Assembly (NCBI GenBank): GCA_028023455.1
Contig: JAQFVV010006294.1
Coordinates: 2,757,001-2,821,000, forward strand
Length of the DNA stretch: 64,000 nt
Source: Epiperipatus broadwayi
Taxonomy: Eukaryota; Onychophora; Udeonychophora; Euonychophora; Peripatidae
Reading direction: 5' to 3'
The position numbers and the translations under genes are program-made. How positions within the stretch are numbered: the first letter of the stretch is position 1; each line of letters begins with the position of its first letter. Below, piece by piece: positions 24,427-35,369 of the stretch. The notes below the pieces were generated by a model. That model was given only the letters and a program-made list of their open reading frames with translations, made no database searches and was not told where the DNA came from.

Positions 24427-24465
24427 AGCATGAATAATCAATAGATACTAGATAGCAGTTCTATA
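24427..24465 (+). repeat. Terminal motif of a local repeat family
   Basis: 'gcatgaataatcaatagatactagatagcagttctata' matches the ends at 25470-25507 and 26723-26742 and, in reverse complement, 19105-19144 and about 25840-25880. A matching right end for this copy was not found with confidence. Confidence 0.45.
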
Positions 24466-25144
24466 TTTTTAACAAGAATCATGATAACTTTGATATGAAT
24501 TATTGTTTTTACCCACGTGAGGGACTTAAAGCAAAACATTATAAAATCACTCCAACAAACGTCTTAGTTATTTTTTTTTTATTAAAGAAACTTTATTTAG
24601 TTATTCTACATCAGCAGTTGCCAATCTTTTAAGAAGAGAATCAAGTTTTGTAATAAATAATAGGATGGAAAAAAATTAAGTTAAGAAAATTCATAATTGA
24701 ATTATGTAATCATTGTAACTTTTCATCTATCAGTGCATAATGTGCCTTATCTTAAATGATTTAATGATTTATGGAAATTTATTATGAATAATTAACATTA
24801 CTTTTTTCTTATAAGAAACATCACATCCTATATCTTCATTCAAGATTTCTTTAGTTTCTTTTTCTTAAAAGCTGTATTTATACTAATTTGTAGTGTATTG
24901 ATCCAATTTTTGATTTGATATGTTTTATTTTTAGAACAAATTTCTTCATAGAAATTAACATAGTATTTTTATAGTAAACTTTTCCAGTTTTGGAAATTTA
25001 TATTCTGACAATATGAAATAAAATTTACTAACAAAACAATACACAACTTTGCTTACTTTTAACAAGTGCTTTTAGGAACAGGTCTAATTCTGCTCTCGAT
25101 TCATCTATTTCAAGCACGAGTAATCAATAGATCCTGGACTGTAA

Positions 25145-25190
25145 TTTTTATTATACCCATTTCCTCGTTTTTATTATACCCATTTCCTCG
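25145..25190 (+). repeat. 23-bp tandem duplication
   Basis: 'tttttattatacccatttcctcg' occurs twice back to back (25145-25167 and 25168-25190), identical in both copies. A copy of the family motif ('cgagtaatcaatagatcctggactg') precedes it at about 25118. Confidence 0.85.
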
Positions 25191-25469
25191 ATTAATTTCT
25201 TGCTTCACTTCAATAAGAAGTTTAAATCTATTGCAATTCAATTCAAATAGCTGCTTTTTATTTTTTTTACATATTATAAATATAATGGTCTGAAATTTAA
25301 GTCTAAAATTTTGACTTCAAGCCTACTTATATAGATTTGACTCAAGGCCAGCGATTATATAATTTAGTCATCGTATTAATTGTAGGCACTTTTTACACAT
25401 TGTCTCTTTTTATATTTAGTATTTGCTGTTAGAAGCAATTGTCTTCATTTTAATGTTAGACTATGTAAA

Positions 25470-25880
25470 CTTGAATAATTAATGGATACTAGATGTTATT
25501 GCTATGGTATATTCACATCTCAGTATAATTTCTGAATTATATTCTTCCTAATAATTTAGATTTTTATATAGATCACATCAAATAACCAATCTTTTACTTC
25601 TTTTATTTTATTCTATGAGTTAAAAATGTTCATAACTAATGTAAAATTATGATAATTAAAATATATAATTATAAGCTAGTGTCAAACCTACATAGTTATA
25701 CAAGTCAAAGCATTAGAGTATCTTTGAATTTTGGGCTACTAGTTTCATAGTATAAAAGAAATAAAGGGTCTCTACTTTAATGGAATCCAAAGTTCTTAGA
25801 CAAAGACTATAAACCAAAAACTATTCTGGGATGGTGTAATATAATAACACTAACATGTAATGTCTATTGATTATTTAAGC
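25470..25880. mobile_element. Small TIR element of the local family
   Basis: The left end 25470-25507 'cttgaataattaatggatactagatgttattgctatgg' and the reverse complement of 25835-25880 'gcttaaataatcaatagacattacatgttagtgttattata' align across about 40 bases with moderate identity. The interior is AT-rich, without an open frame. This looks like a non-autonomous DNA transposon of about 410 bp. The target duplication was not identified. Confidence 0.45.
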
Positions 25881-26434
25881 TACAATAGATGATTAAGTAC
25901 TGAAGACAATTGTTTCTAAATAAGTAATAAAATTTTAGAAATAATAAAAAATTGCAACCAAAATAAATATTTGATTACAGTGAATACAAGCCATTTATTT
26001 TTTATTTGGATTGACAAAACATAAGTCATATGAATTATAACTTTACTGTCTCTTTATTATTATAACCACATTGTTTCAGACACATTTCCAACAATCGAGA
26101 GCCAAATGCTAGAAAATAAAACAAGATAGTGAATTTTACTTAACAAAATTGATAATATTTATATTATGTTGTAATTGAAAATAAATGGCATGCTAGATGC
26201 TTATTAATCCTATTTAATAATAAGAAAAATGTAAACTTCCCAATTAAACAAGTAATATGTCTAAATGTGCTAAAACACAGGTATTGGTGAAGCTAATTAC
26301 AGACAATAAAATTACTGGCTGAGTGCTTTCGAGAAGTTTTGTCTTCTCATAATCATAGCTAGCGAGTTGAATGAGCACAATGGAAAAAGGGTGCAATGAA
26401 TATTTAAATTTATGTAAAGTGGGTTAGAGGTTCA
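25881..26434. other. AT-rich DNA, nothing recognised
   Basis: No frame or repeat noted apart from the neighbouring elements. Confidence 0.4.
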
Positions 26435-26680
26435 CTTTTTGGAGAGAGAGAAGCCTGCTCCCTTCCAATTTGTAGTATGGATGTTGTCAGACATAAGCCA
26501 TGCTTCTTTAACTTTACATTCAGAGTCAAAGTTCCACTGGCCAATATTCGAATTGTCTTCTGCTACCATCGCCTGTACAGAGCGCTATGACTCTGAATGT
26601 AAAGTTAAAGAAGCATGGCTTATAGCTTACAACACCCATGCTATAAACAGGAAGGAAGCATGCTTCTCTCTCCAAAAAGA
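26435..26680. mobile_element. Hairpin element with ~92-base arms
   Basis: The left arm (26435-26527) runs from 'tttttggagagagagaagcctgct' to 'aagccatgcttctttaactttacattcagagtca'. The right arm (26588-26680) is its inverted copy: 'tgactctgaatgtaaagttaaagaagcatggctt' to 'agcatgcttctctctccaaaaa'. The inner 34 bases are almost perfect, and the outer part differs at several places. The loop is 60 bases. Open frames on both strands here exist only because the palindrome is GC-richer. No transposase. Confidence 0.8.
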
Positions 26681-26746
26681 CAGGCAAAACTCTCCATACA
26701 GTAGTGCCACTCAGTGCCAACCAGAGTAATCAATGGATGCCAGAAG

Positions 26747-27057
26747 GCTTGTGCATAAAATCCCCATCTAGTGCCTACTACTGCCTAATAGGATAGTGGT
26801 GGCTATGGTTGTTAAAGAGCAAGATGTATGGGTGCTGAACTGAGTTCAGACCCATATGACTATATAAGTTATTGAGCTTAGATTGAAAATATTGTTTTCA
26901 ATTTTATTCTCATAGTCTTGTAGTTAAGTAGAAATAAGAGGTGGCTGCTGGAGGGTTGCATTAGATCCTAAGATCTAGGTCCAGTGCTCTTAGATCCAAA
27001 GATCCTCACTGACGAAGGCGATGAGTAGGCACTAGATTGGGGATTTTATGCACAAGC
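26747..27057. mobile_element. TIR element, 33-base inverted ends
   Basis: 'gcttgtgcataaaatccccatctagtgcctact' at 26747-26779 is the reverse complement of 27024-27057 apart from one inserted base. The interior has local repeats ('atcctaagatctaggtcc', 'agatccaaagatcctc') and no open frame. It lies 66 bases right of the hairpin at 26435-26680, and the two may be parts of one composite element. The left border is preceded by 'gagtaatcaatggatgcc', the motif of the local repeat family. Confidence 0.7.
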
Positions 27058-27529
27058 CCCTATTTAAGTATATTCAAGTTATTTCTAGATGTTAAAGAAT
27101 TAGCATTTCCTGATAGATTGTAAAGAAATCCACATTCTGTAATTTTTTCTTTGAAATTTTTGTACATATTTTTGTAAATTTTGCTTCTTATACATAGATA
27201 TCCTCATATAAAGAATAAATATTACTGGCTGTCATGAAATCTTTTTAGGAACCAGATCTTCCCCCACCTCCAGGCCATAGTTTTCAGATTTTTTTGTTCT
27301 AGGTAATTATCTTCAGTCAGCATATAAAAATTAAACAGTATATATATTATTTATAATTTTATATATATTTTGTAAATAAACAAACAATTCATAATATTAG
27401 AAGTTAATAATTACAAATGCTTTTGTCCGATTATTAATACAGATGTAAAACATAATGGATAAAATTAATTATAAAATTAAATTTGGAGTGCTTTTAATAG
27501 TAGTAATTTTCTATTTAACTTATGTATCT

Positions 27530-28020
27530 GAAAAGAAAGGATTTTAATAGAAACCTTTGTATATAACAATAAGAGATTAAAAATGAAATACTTGAGTGAG
27601 AGAATAAACTGTTATCATTAGTATCATCGAAAGAATTAAGAGACTGAAATGAAATTGGACTGGACTTATTCTAGAAGAGATTCTGAGATATTGTAAATGA
27701 TGTAAAAAGAGATTACATGTGAGATAGTTGGATGAAATAAGGAAGTTTATTGATATAAAGTGGATAAGAGAGACCATGAATTAGAGAATTAAGACTGAAA
27801 TGAAATTGGACTGGACTTATTCTAGAAGAGATCCTGAGATATTGTAAATGATGTAAAAAGAGATTACATGTGAGATAGTTGGATGAAATAAGGAAGTTTT
27901 TGATATAAAGTGGATAATAGAGACCATGAATTAGATAAACAATTAAATTAGACATTTATTCTGTAGTGGATCAATAATGTTTGAAGAAAATGATGATGAC
28001 CAGGAATATTATGCACTAAT
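27530..28020 (+). pseudogene. RTE-type LINE 3' end with internal 151-bp duplication
   Basis: The + strand follows the sense strand of the RTE LINE at 60.38-60.7 kb. 'aagagattaaaaatgaaatac' corresponds to the RLKMQC-coding part, 'gagagaataaactgttatcatt' to the stretch before DLIEKV, and 'acatgtgagatagttggatgaaataag' to 'acatgtgagatggatagatgaaataag'. The end 'ctgtagtggatcaataatgtttga' (about 27961) matches the terminal 'ctgcagtggattgataatggttga'. The middle is duplicated: 27642-27792 and 27793-27940 are near-identical copies with period 151, including 'gactgaaatgaaattggactggacttattctagaagagat'. The duplication is much younger than the decay of the LINE itself. No coding capacity remains. Confidence 0.7.
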
Positions 28021-28453
28021 GTGATTATCAATGGTAATAATAATACATGCATTATTATTATTTTTTAAAATATTTTATTTTTTCCCTTTTGTTTACATGA
28101 CATTTATGCATATAAATTTATTGATATATATATATGCATAATAAATTTAATAAAAGACTGAAAATATTAATCATTACTTATGATAAAAATTCAATTAATT
28201 GTTTAATAATAAAGAAACTGTATTTAATTGGTATTTTATTGGTGTTTTTTGAAAATAATTATATTGATATTATACATATATGAGGGAGGGGGAAAAACTG
28301 GAATTGTTTTAGTTTGGACACCTGTTGTAGTATATGCTTCAGCTGTTACATATTTTTTACAGGTACTCTTCTGCATTACTCTGCCAAATGACATTACAGT
28401 GTGAAAAAATTCTCAGGAATCACTCAAAAATCACAACGAAGTCAATAGAAACG

Positions 28454-30409
28454 CCGATACACATGCCACAGCTTCAAAAAAAGGCTCATTCGATGGGGTG
28501 GCCCCATCTCCAGCCATATATCACCCTGGCCCCAATATAAATACCAAACGCAAAAATTTTCCTAACCTTTTTTCAAATAATATCATACCACCTAACCTCC
28601 CCATATTATCTAACACCCCTAAATCAGTTGGATCTTCCTTGAGGAGTCCAACCTACACACTTCCATCTAGTTTATCAAATAAGGACAAGCAATTGAAGTA
28701 TAATGGAGTTGATCAATTTCCAACTCTTTCCTCACAGAAAATACTCAACCTTGGAGGACCCAGTCAGTACCCAGAGGAAAGCTTGCCAAGGCCCACCCCA
28801 GCATCTTACGCCAACATTGCTGCCTGAAGTATCTCAGGACCTCGATCTATATCTGCTGCCTTCCCTGCTGTTGATAACACCCATGTTGGCGAATCTTCTG
28901 GAATCTTTGGCAGAGCTCTACAAATAATGGGCAAAACTTATACAATCCCCAAAGAAGTAAGGGAAGATATACCTCCTTATGATAACCCCAGTAACTACAA
29001 GTGTGATCTATCTAAACACACACTGATAATGACAAGTTTAATCAATCAATTCCACCTCTCCTTAAGAAATCTTTTAACATTTATAAGGATGATAAGATTC
29101 TGACTCTGGCTGTCACAGATGACAACATCCACCTATTTAAATTCCCCGTTCAATCACTTTTCGAATTATTCACTGCGCATGGCATCTGGGGCTCGGTATA
29201 CAAGGTATTGTTTCACCCTGTTGATTCAGTTCAACAACATTATGGCCAAGGAGTCATTCCGTAATGGCCATAAGAGTATTTGGCTGATATCTGATAACCA
29301 TAGACCCGGATAGGCCGAGCTCCATTGATGGCTATATCAGGAATTGTGGCGTAAACTTCAGCAAGGCCGATCTCCAGAGAGCCTTAGCCCCCTTTGGGAA
29401 CATCATAGCATTTAAATATCGGACAATCCGGTATGGTGGGGCCGAGTCACTCTCCAATATAGCAGACTTTCGCATTGCATTGAATAAAGGGATTTCGCCA
29501 CTCAATTTACCTGGGCTTATTGAGTTCATTGATGTTCCACTTTCCATCATCCTCTGTGGTGTTCCCCCCAGTACTTCCATTGCAGGGTTAGGGGACACCT
29601 CATGAAGGACTGCAGAGATCGAAGCTGCATACAATGTGGACTTATTAGCCAGGGACCACATCAATGTCACTCTAAATATAGTACATCACCAGTCTAGCCC
29701 ACCTTGGGCCCCACCCTCAGGGGCTTTCTGGGGATCAGCCCCCTGGGCTTCCTGACTGTCAATCTGACAGGACTCACCATTCTCCTGACCCCATATATGC
29801 TGCGGGAGGTTTTGGGGAGGGCTCTTCATGCAATTTGGTTGTAGAATAAATGGAGAGCCAATCTGCTAACCTGCCTGTAAATGTATCAATGGTAGATTCC
29901 CGACTACCGATGACCAACTCACCAGAGGAGGAAGGATTCATTACAGCAGTCTTAAAGAAAAGGAAGAGAAGAAAACCAAAAACACTATTAGACTCTCCTG
30001 ACCAGTCATCATTGGATTCGGAATCCCTAACAATAGATGACCTTCTGGTCCTTTTTGATCCTTGTAATCCAGGTAGCAACTCAACTTTCCCTTAAGAAAA
30101 AAAGGTATGGCGCTCCTCCCCACTGATGGCTGGGCTTCCACTGGGGGATCCCCCTAAAACAATTAGTGAGACTGAGGTACCTATTTCTCTCACCCCGGAA
30201 ATATGTGATGAGTTCGCCCTCCGGGTTGAGGGTTTTTTCCCCTCCTCATCTACCAACAGTGATTGTGATGACAGCCCTGGTCCAGACTATGACTCAATAT
30301 GGTTAGAAACTATACCAGTGCCTGATGATCCTTTACAGAATCCAATGGCATCCCCTGTGTCCCCAAGTCTGACTGACCCACTGGAACCACTTGATCGACC
30401 AACCAAATA
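28454..30409 (+). pseudogene. LINE ORF1 (RRM-like and zinc-knuckle protein), frameshifted
   Basis: Open pieces in changing frames: 28498-28827 (Pro/Ser-rich, MAPSPAIYHPGPN...), 28930-29220, 29300-29605, 29850-30095 and 30126-30410. In the middle, about 29305-29605, a stretch reads SSIDGYIRNCGVNFSKADLQ then RALAPFGNIIAFKYRTIRYG, with the spacing of an RRM fold (FGNI..FKY like RNP segments). At about 29580-29670, in another frame, HCRVRGHLMKDC followed by CIQCGLISQGPHQCH looks like two CCHC-type knuckles. Acidic, Ser/Pro-rich segments follow (29850-30410). Such proteins bind the element's RNA to form the retrotransposition particle. Several frame changes and stops mean no complete ORF1 product. 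Boundaries are approximate. Confidence 0.6.
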
Positions 30410-30412
30410 ACC

Positions 30413-32647
30413 ATGCTCAAGATACTCTCTGTCAGTGTAAGGGGCCTGAACTCACGGCATAGGGCATATGCCTTGTCACCTTGGTTCTATAGTCAGGCCC
30501 CAGATATTCTGTGCTTATCAGAAACAAAGTTACATCTCCGGACAGACCATCGTGTGATTCAACTAATCGAAGAATTCGGCTTCTTCCACTTCTCATTTTC
30601 TTCTGCCGCATCAGGAGGCATGGCTCTCATAATTAATAAAAAGTCACCAATAGCCCTATTCAAAATGTTATACATAGACTCTCACTGCCTGATAGCGATC
30701 TTCCAATTTCATGGATGGTCCTTTAATCTAATAAATCTATACCTACCCCAAAACCCAGACATCATAATCAAAGTTATCCACCCCATTAATGCAACTCTCA
30801 GAACAAGCCCGCTTCCCACATTAATTACAGGTGATTTCAATCAATCCTACCTTTCCTTCAGTAACAAGTACATAAAATTCCTTAATCCGTCCATGATAAG
30901 TGGAGAAAACCTTTTTCCTGAAGGGGCATTCTCATTTTATACAAGGCATACACGTTCCCTAATAGACCTGGTTTTTTTTTCTCCTGTGATGGTGGGAATC
31001 GATTGAAGCCCATCTCTGGCCCAATGACTTCTCCGACCATTTGGCAATGGAAATCCGACTCAGGTATCAAAATACCATAATTCCAACAATCAATTATCCC
31101 TGCACTATGAGGATGCTGACTAGATCGAATATTATGATCCAACTGGTCTCTGAGGCCTATATTGCATTCCGCCATCTAGAGATCGTGTCTCTTCCTCCTG
31201 TGGAGGCATGGATGGCCTTTGTTAAAATGCTAGGCTATCTAATAAATCAATGCACCCTTAAAAACAAGGGTCCCATCCGACTATTGGCTGAGCTGGACAG
31301 GATTGCCAGACTTCTGCACAACCTGTCTCTTGGGGAGCAGAATATCCCTCACATAATTCACTTGAAAGCAAAATATAAATCAGCACAGTCTTCCCTTGCC
31401 GAGTACCTTGCAATTAAGAGGGCTCGTCAATACCTACGACATCAGCATTGCTGGACCAGAGGGTACCTTTGCTGGGCCCTTGGCTCAGGCAAAAGATCCC
31501 GAGCCCCCACACCGATTGAGATACAAGGAAACTGCTACTCTGGCTCTTCCATGTTGGCCAGAATCAGGGAGTTTTATTCCCTAAAATTTCAGCCATTGGG
31601 GATAACTAGTGCTCGGAAAAAATTTGCTTCGGTCGACGCTACTTCCCACAATATTACGGAAGGGCGAATTCTACAGAGACTAAGGTCCCTCCCGGACAGG
31701 GTCCATCCTGGCCTGCATGGAATTCCAAAATTTCTTTTATTCCATCTGCGCACATTTACGGTACCAATTATACTAAACATCATAAATTTCCTTGCTAATG
31801 ACAGTCGGGAAGCCTTGGACATATGTCCAATCACTATGGTTTCCCTCATCAAGAACCCTGAGGGTCCACTGGTTTTCGAGAACCTTCGACCTATTTCCAT
31901 GGTGCCGCTTATGATAAAGGTTATTGAGGGCCTTATAAAAGACATCCAAGATAACATCTTAGAATACCTTTCTCTTTATCAATTCGCAAAGAAAGGTTGC
32001 TCGACTGCTGACGCTGTCAGCCGATTTCGCCTCATCGTTGAGCATGTTCGCAGGAGAAGAAAATCCCAGCCAGTTGTGGTTCAGCTTGACTTTGCTGGAG
32101 CTTTTGACTGCATCAGAATGGACATATTGCTTGTACTGGAGAGGCTCAAAGTGCCCAAGGCATACCTTCAGATTATAGAGAACCTCCTACAAAATAGGGA
32201 GGTTTTTCTCTCATTGGATGGCAGATTATCTCCAGGATTTAGGCCCTGTATTTCCATCCCACAGGGCTTACCACTGAGCGTCCTTCTCTTCACTGCCTAT
32301 GTGAACCCCCTGCTTCTAAGCATCGAGGCGCTCTCCCAGGGATAGCCATTCCTGTGCTTGGAGAGTGCATACGCCACATTACCTATATGAACGATGTTGT
32401 GGTGTTTTTCTCCTCTGGCAGGGAGCTTGCAAGACTTGAAGAGCTCCTGGACCAGTTTGCTCGAGTATTTGGTCTTGAGGTCAACGAACGCAAATCAGCA
32501 ATGTGGTCCATCCTGACAGGGAAGCAAATCCAAGTCAGATTCAACGCAGCCCCCCCAGAGCTTCCTAGGATTCCATATCGCTTCCCCCTCTCAGTCATGA
32601 GGAGAGACATGGAGAGGAGGCTATTCACCAAAATCGAGAATAGTTAA
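30413..32647 (+). pseudogene. LINE ORF2: endonuclease and reverse transcriptase, frameshifted
   Basis: The start ATG at 30413 lies just after the end of the ORF1 frame. The endonuclease (30413-31006) begins MLKILSVSVRGLNSRHRAYA and has DILCLSETKLH and LITGDFNQSYL, the N-, E- and D-bearing steps of APE-type nucleases; the frame closes at 31006. The next frame, 31041-32345, carries the linker and reverse transcriptase: LRPISMVPLMIKVIEGLI, GCSTADAV, VVQLDFAGAFDCI (box A) and ISIPQGLPLSVLLFTAYVNP (box B). After another frame break, 32354-32647 has HITYMNDVVVFFSSG and LEVNERKSAMW. The active-site box is Y-M-N-D (32384-32395) where reverse transcriptases normally have Y-x-D-D. Two frame breaks make this copy inactive regardless. 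Enzyme role: nicking of target DNA and target-primed reverse transcription. Confidence 0.85.
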
Positions 32648-32675
32648 CTCACTATCAAAAATTTACCTTTCCCTT

Positions 32676-33630
32676 TTGGCCAAGGTCGCGCTGCTGAATT
32701 CGGTAGTACTTCCCAAAATCACATACTACCTGGCCAGCTTTTCACCCACCAGCAACTTCATTAAAAGGATCGAGACACTTTGTAGGAAACTATGCTGGGG
32801 GAAGGGGGCCCCGGTCATCAGCTTAAACATTTTACAGAAGCCTAAACTCCTGAATGGACTGGCCTTACATGCCATTAAAGTCTTCCAAATTCAAAAGACA
32901 TACAATATTCTGGTTAGGCTATTGAATTCTCATTCTGACATTGAGGGCCCAGTTCCCATAGAAAGAGTCGAACCTACCGATAGACCCCAACCCAGATTGA
33001 GGAGACTTTGGATCCAACAGCAGGTGACGGATGTCCTATCATGGATCAAGACCTCCAGCTCCCTATTCCAGTCAAAACTTACTTACTGGGACACATAGTG
33101 ACTAATGTTCGAGGAGAAAACGTACCCCCATCTTGCTCTTAATTTCTATCTCCAGACTTGCCAAATGGACACAATTCCTCAGACTTGAGCCCAAGTATGT
33201 AGACTTCCTGCTCAAGGTCAACCTTAAGGCCCTTCCCACAGGGTCCTTTTTATTCCATCATAGAGGCTATAACATTGATACCTTATGTCCAATGTGCGGG
33301 AAGCAGGAAGAGACCATGGACCACATTCTGTTCCATTGTGATTCGTGGTCTCGTCTCCGAGGCATGATTCTGAGGAAAATGTCTGCACCTGACCTGACTT
33401 ATATAATGATTCCTCTGGCCTTTGAAAAGGGGCTTTTTGCCAGAATTGGGCTGGCTTCATTTGTCAACTTCAGGATTTGGACTATACGTTGCAAACTATT
33501 GTTTGAAAGTGGGATTGACCATAGTCCCGAGGACCTCCTTGTAAATTTCATATGGAAGGCTAGGGAGATTGACAAGAGGACTTGCCCAGAACAGTTGGTG
33601 ATTCAGACCTGGGATCAACTAAAAATTTAA
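32676..33630 (+). pseudogene. LINE ORF2 C-terminal region with RT-associated zinc-binding motif
   Basis: Two frames, 32676-33098 and 33133-33630, continue ORF2. The first has KVALLNSVVLPKITYYLASF and LCWGKGAPVISLNIL, the connection after the polymerase thumb. The second has VNLKALPTGSFLFHHRGYN and LCPMCGKQEETMDHILFHC, matching the C-x2-C-x9-H-x4-C pattern of the zf-RVT domain. It ends with a stop after WDQLKI. The same pattern with different residues is in the 53.6-55.0 kb copy (CSLCSMEYESIDHIILKC), so this module was under selection in the family. One frame break lies near 33100. Confidence 0.8.
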
Positions 33631-33860
33631 GTTGCAAGACATTCCGTTTCATTCTATGGACGATGCCTCTGACCTTGTCAGGACGGATTGCCCCCTATTG
33701 CTGTGATGACAGGGATGGTATGACCTACCTCCTAACCATCCTATTTGAACTGTATTCCTGTAAACCCATTGCAGACAATGCTTGTTAACAGCAGCTCTAA
33801 CTATTACCTGTATACACAATTATGTACCTTGCTCTATAATTGAATAAAATATATTTTTTG

Positions 33861-34040
33861 AAAGTAACAATGCTGATTTTTTTTTTGACGCAAATGACAT
33901 TCTTCTCTCAGATTTAGTTCGTAATGATCAGGCATTTTATCTGCAAGCTCGAACCCATTAAAGTATCATCTCTCAAAGCCTTGAATACGAAACCCTTCTT
34001 AATTTAATTCAGCATGACTATTTTCTCGATCTCGCTTAAT
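33861..34040 (+). pseudogene. Coding-like segment abutting the LINE 3' end
   Basis: Right after the LINE tail one + frame reads NADFFFDANDILLSDLVRND then QAFYLQARTH, a stop, SIISQSLEYETLLNLIQHDY then FLDLA and a stop: 58 codons with one internal stop and a protein-like composition rich in Asp, Leu and Gln. An acceptor-like 'cttctctcag' precedes ATTTAGTT in the middle. I do not recognise the protein. It might be a decayed exon or piece of another element, or a 3' transduced segment. Weak evidence overall. Confidence 0.25.
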
Positions 34041-35369
34041 GCAATTTTTTTTTTTAATCTCTTGAATGAAAAAATATCTCATTTTTTTTTTTTTTGCAGA
34101 CATAGAAGTGGTGGGAAAAAATAATGCAGGCATTAAAAGGCATCATTTTGAAAGTATTTCTGGACTATTTTGAAAATTGAAAACATTTTTAGACCAGTTT
34201 ATTGCATCAAATGGATAGTAATTTGAAAGAGATTAAATTGATAAAACTTAAAAATAAGTAAACAATATTTTATTATAAAATTCTGGTTATTTTTGGGTTG
34301 CCCCTTGTATATAAAAAGAAGTAGAAAAACTAGAATGAAAATTTTTATTTAAAGTACAGTAGCACCCTATAAACAAATGATTTGATTCCTAACTTTGATG
34401 TGGATATTGATATTGATGTGTAGTAATGAATTATTTATAATAATAAAAAAATTTTTTTTTCTTAGTAAACAAAAGAATACCCCCCTCCCTTTTTTTTCTC
34501 AAAGGATTAGTAAAATTAGCTAAAACTAAATGGCTTTATCATTTATGCTCATTTTAATAGTTTGCACTGTGAACTGTAAAAAATTAAAACTTATTTTTTT
34601 GAAATGCAGTTTAGTGAATCTGCAATTATTGAAAATATGGATGTTGAGGGGGGGATAGTATAAATACACTAGAGCATATGCATTATTAATTTGATATTTT
34701 ATATACATATCATTAGAGTAATATTCATTTATGTATCTCTATAAAAAAAGTTAGGCATTAAGTGAAGATCTTAAAAGAGTTAAATGAGTCATATCTCTAA
34801 TGTCCACTTTTTATATTCTTGTTATTGTTATAATTGTGATTAACCAACTCATTAACACACACAAATAAATCACAGATTTAGTTGATTGGTTTTCATCTCA
34901 GAACTTAAGACCAAGAAAACAAAAAACACTGTCTTTTATCCCCAAAATTTGATATTTCCTAGTTGTTTTCTTTTTTTTTTTTAAAGGTATAATTATATAA
35001 AAGTAAGTACTCATTTGTTTTTTTTTATATTTATTACTTCCAATCCTAATTTATTACTGTGGAATTGTTAGCCAAGATTATTATTAATAACTGAGCATAA
35101 ATGATATTAAGAATCTCTTGAGTTATGGATTGAGGCTGCATTCAATAATGACTTACTATTTGGACCTATAAGTTTTGATTTAAGGAAGATTATACAAATT
35201 GTTAGTATTATCTAATATTAAATAGAATACTGAAGTTATAAAGAAAAATGAAAAGTTCAATTATATATATTTATTTTTTATAAAAATACAAATATTGCAA
35301 TTACAAATATAATGGTATTCATTAAAAATATATGATGGAAGAATAGAACTGCTGTGATTGATACACTTT
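34041..35369. other. AT-rich DNA, nothing recognised
   Basis: Long T runs at 34045-34055 and 34083-34095. A 'tttttttgcagacatag' acceptor-like site near 34096 is not followed by an open exon with a donor. The frame at 34526-34708 is low complexity. Confidence 0.4.

Larger units (their letters stand above)
28283..33860 (+). mobile_element. Near full-length LINE (L1/Tx1-like layout), inactive
   Basis: Starts near the G-rich 'gggagggggaaaaactgg' and ends with 'ttgaataaaatatattttttgaaagt', a tail also recognisable in the copy ending near 55.31 kb. It holds a gag-like ORF1 region followed by an ORF2 with endonuclease, reverse transcriptase and a C-terminal zinc-binding segment. It is clearly less AT-rich than the DNA on both sides, so codons are still easy to read despite frameshifts. 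I could not find a convincing target duplication, and the exact 5' end is an estimate. The order endonuclease-RT-zf and the RGLNS motif in the endonuclease fit the L1/Tx1 group rather than RTE. Assignment to a named family needs comparison. Confidence 0.8.

Noticed and set aside
26439-26729. 96-codon + strand frame and its 64-codon - strand mirror
   Set aside because: Both exist because of the GC-richer palindrome of the hairpin element; there is no domain, no splice context and the peptide is dictated by the inverted arms.
27249-27302. 54-base exon-like stretch (cttttttag before, CTAG|GTAATT after) with a Pro-rich peptide EPDLPPPPGHSFQ
   Set aside because: In the phase left by the exon at 12495 it runs into a stop before the donor; the only open phase gives an unremarkable hydrophobic peptide. 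The splice signals alone are not enough.
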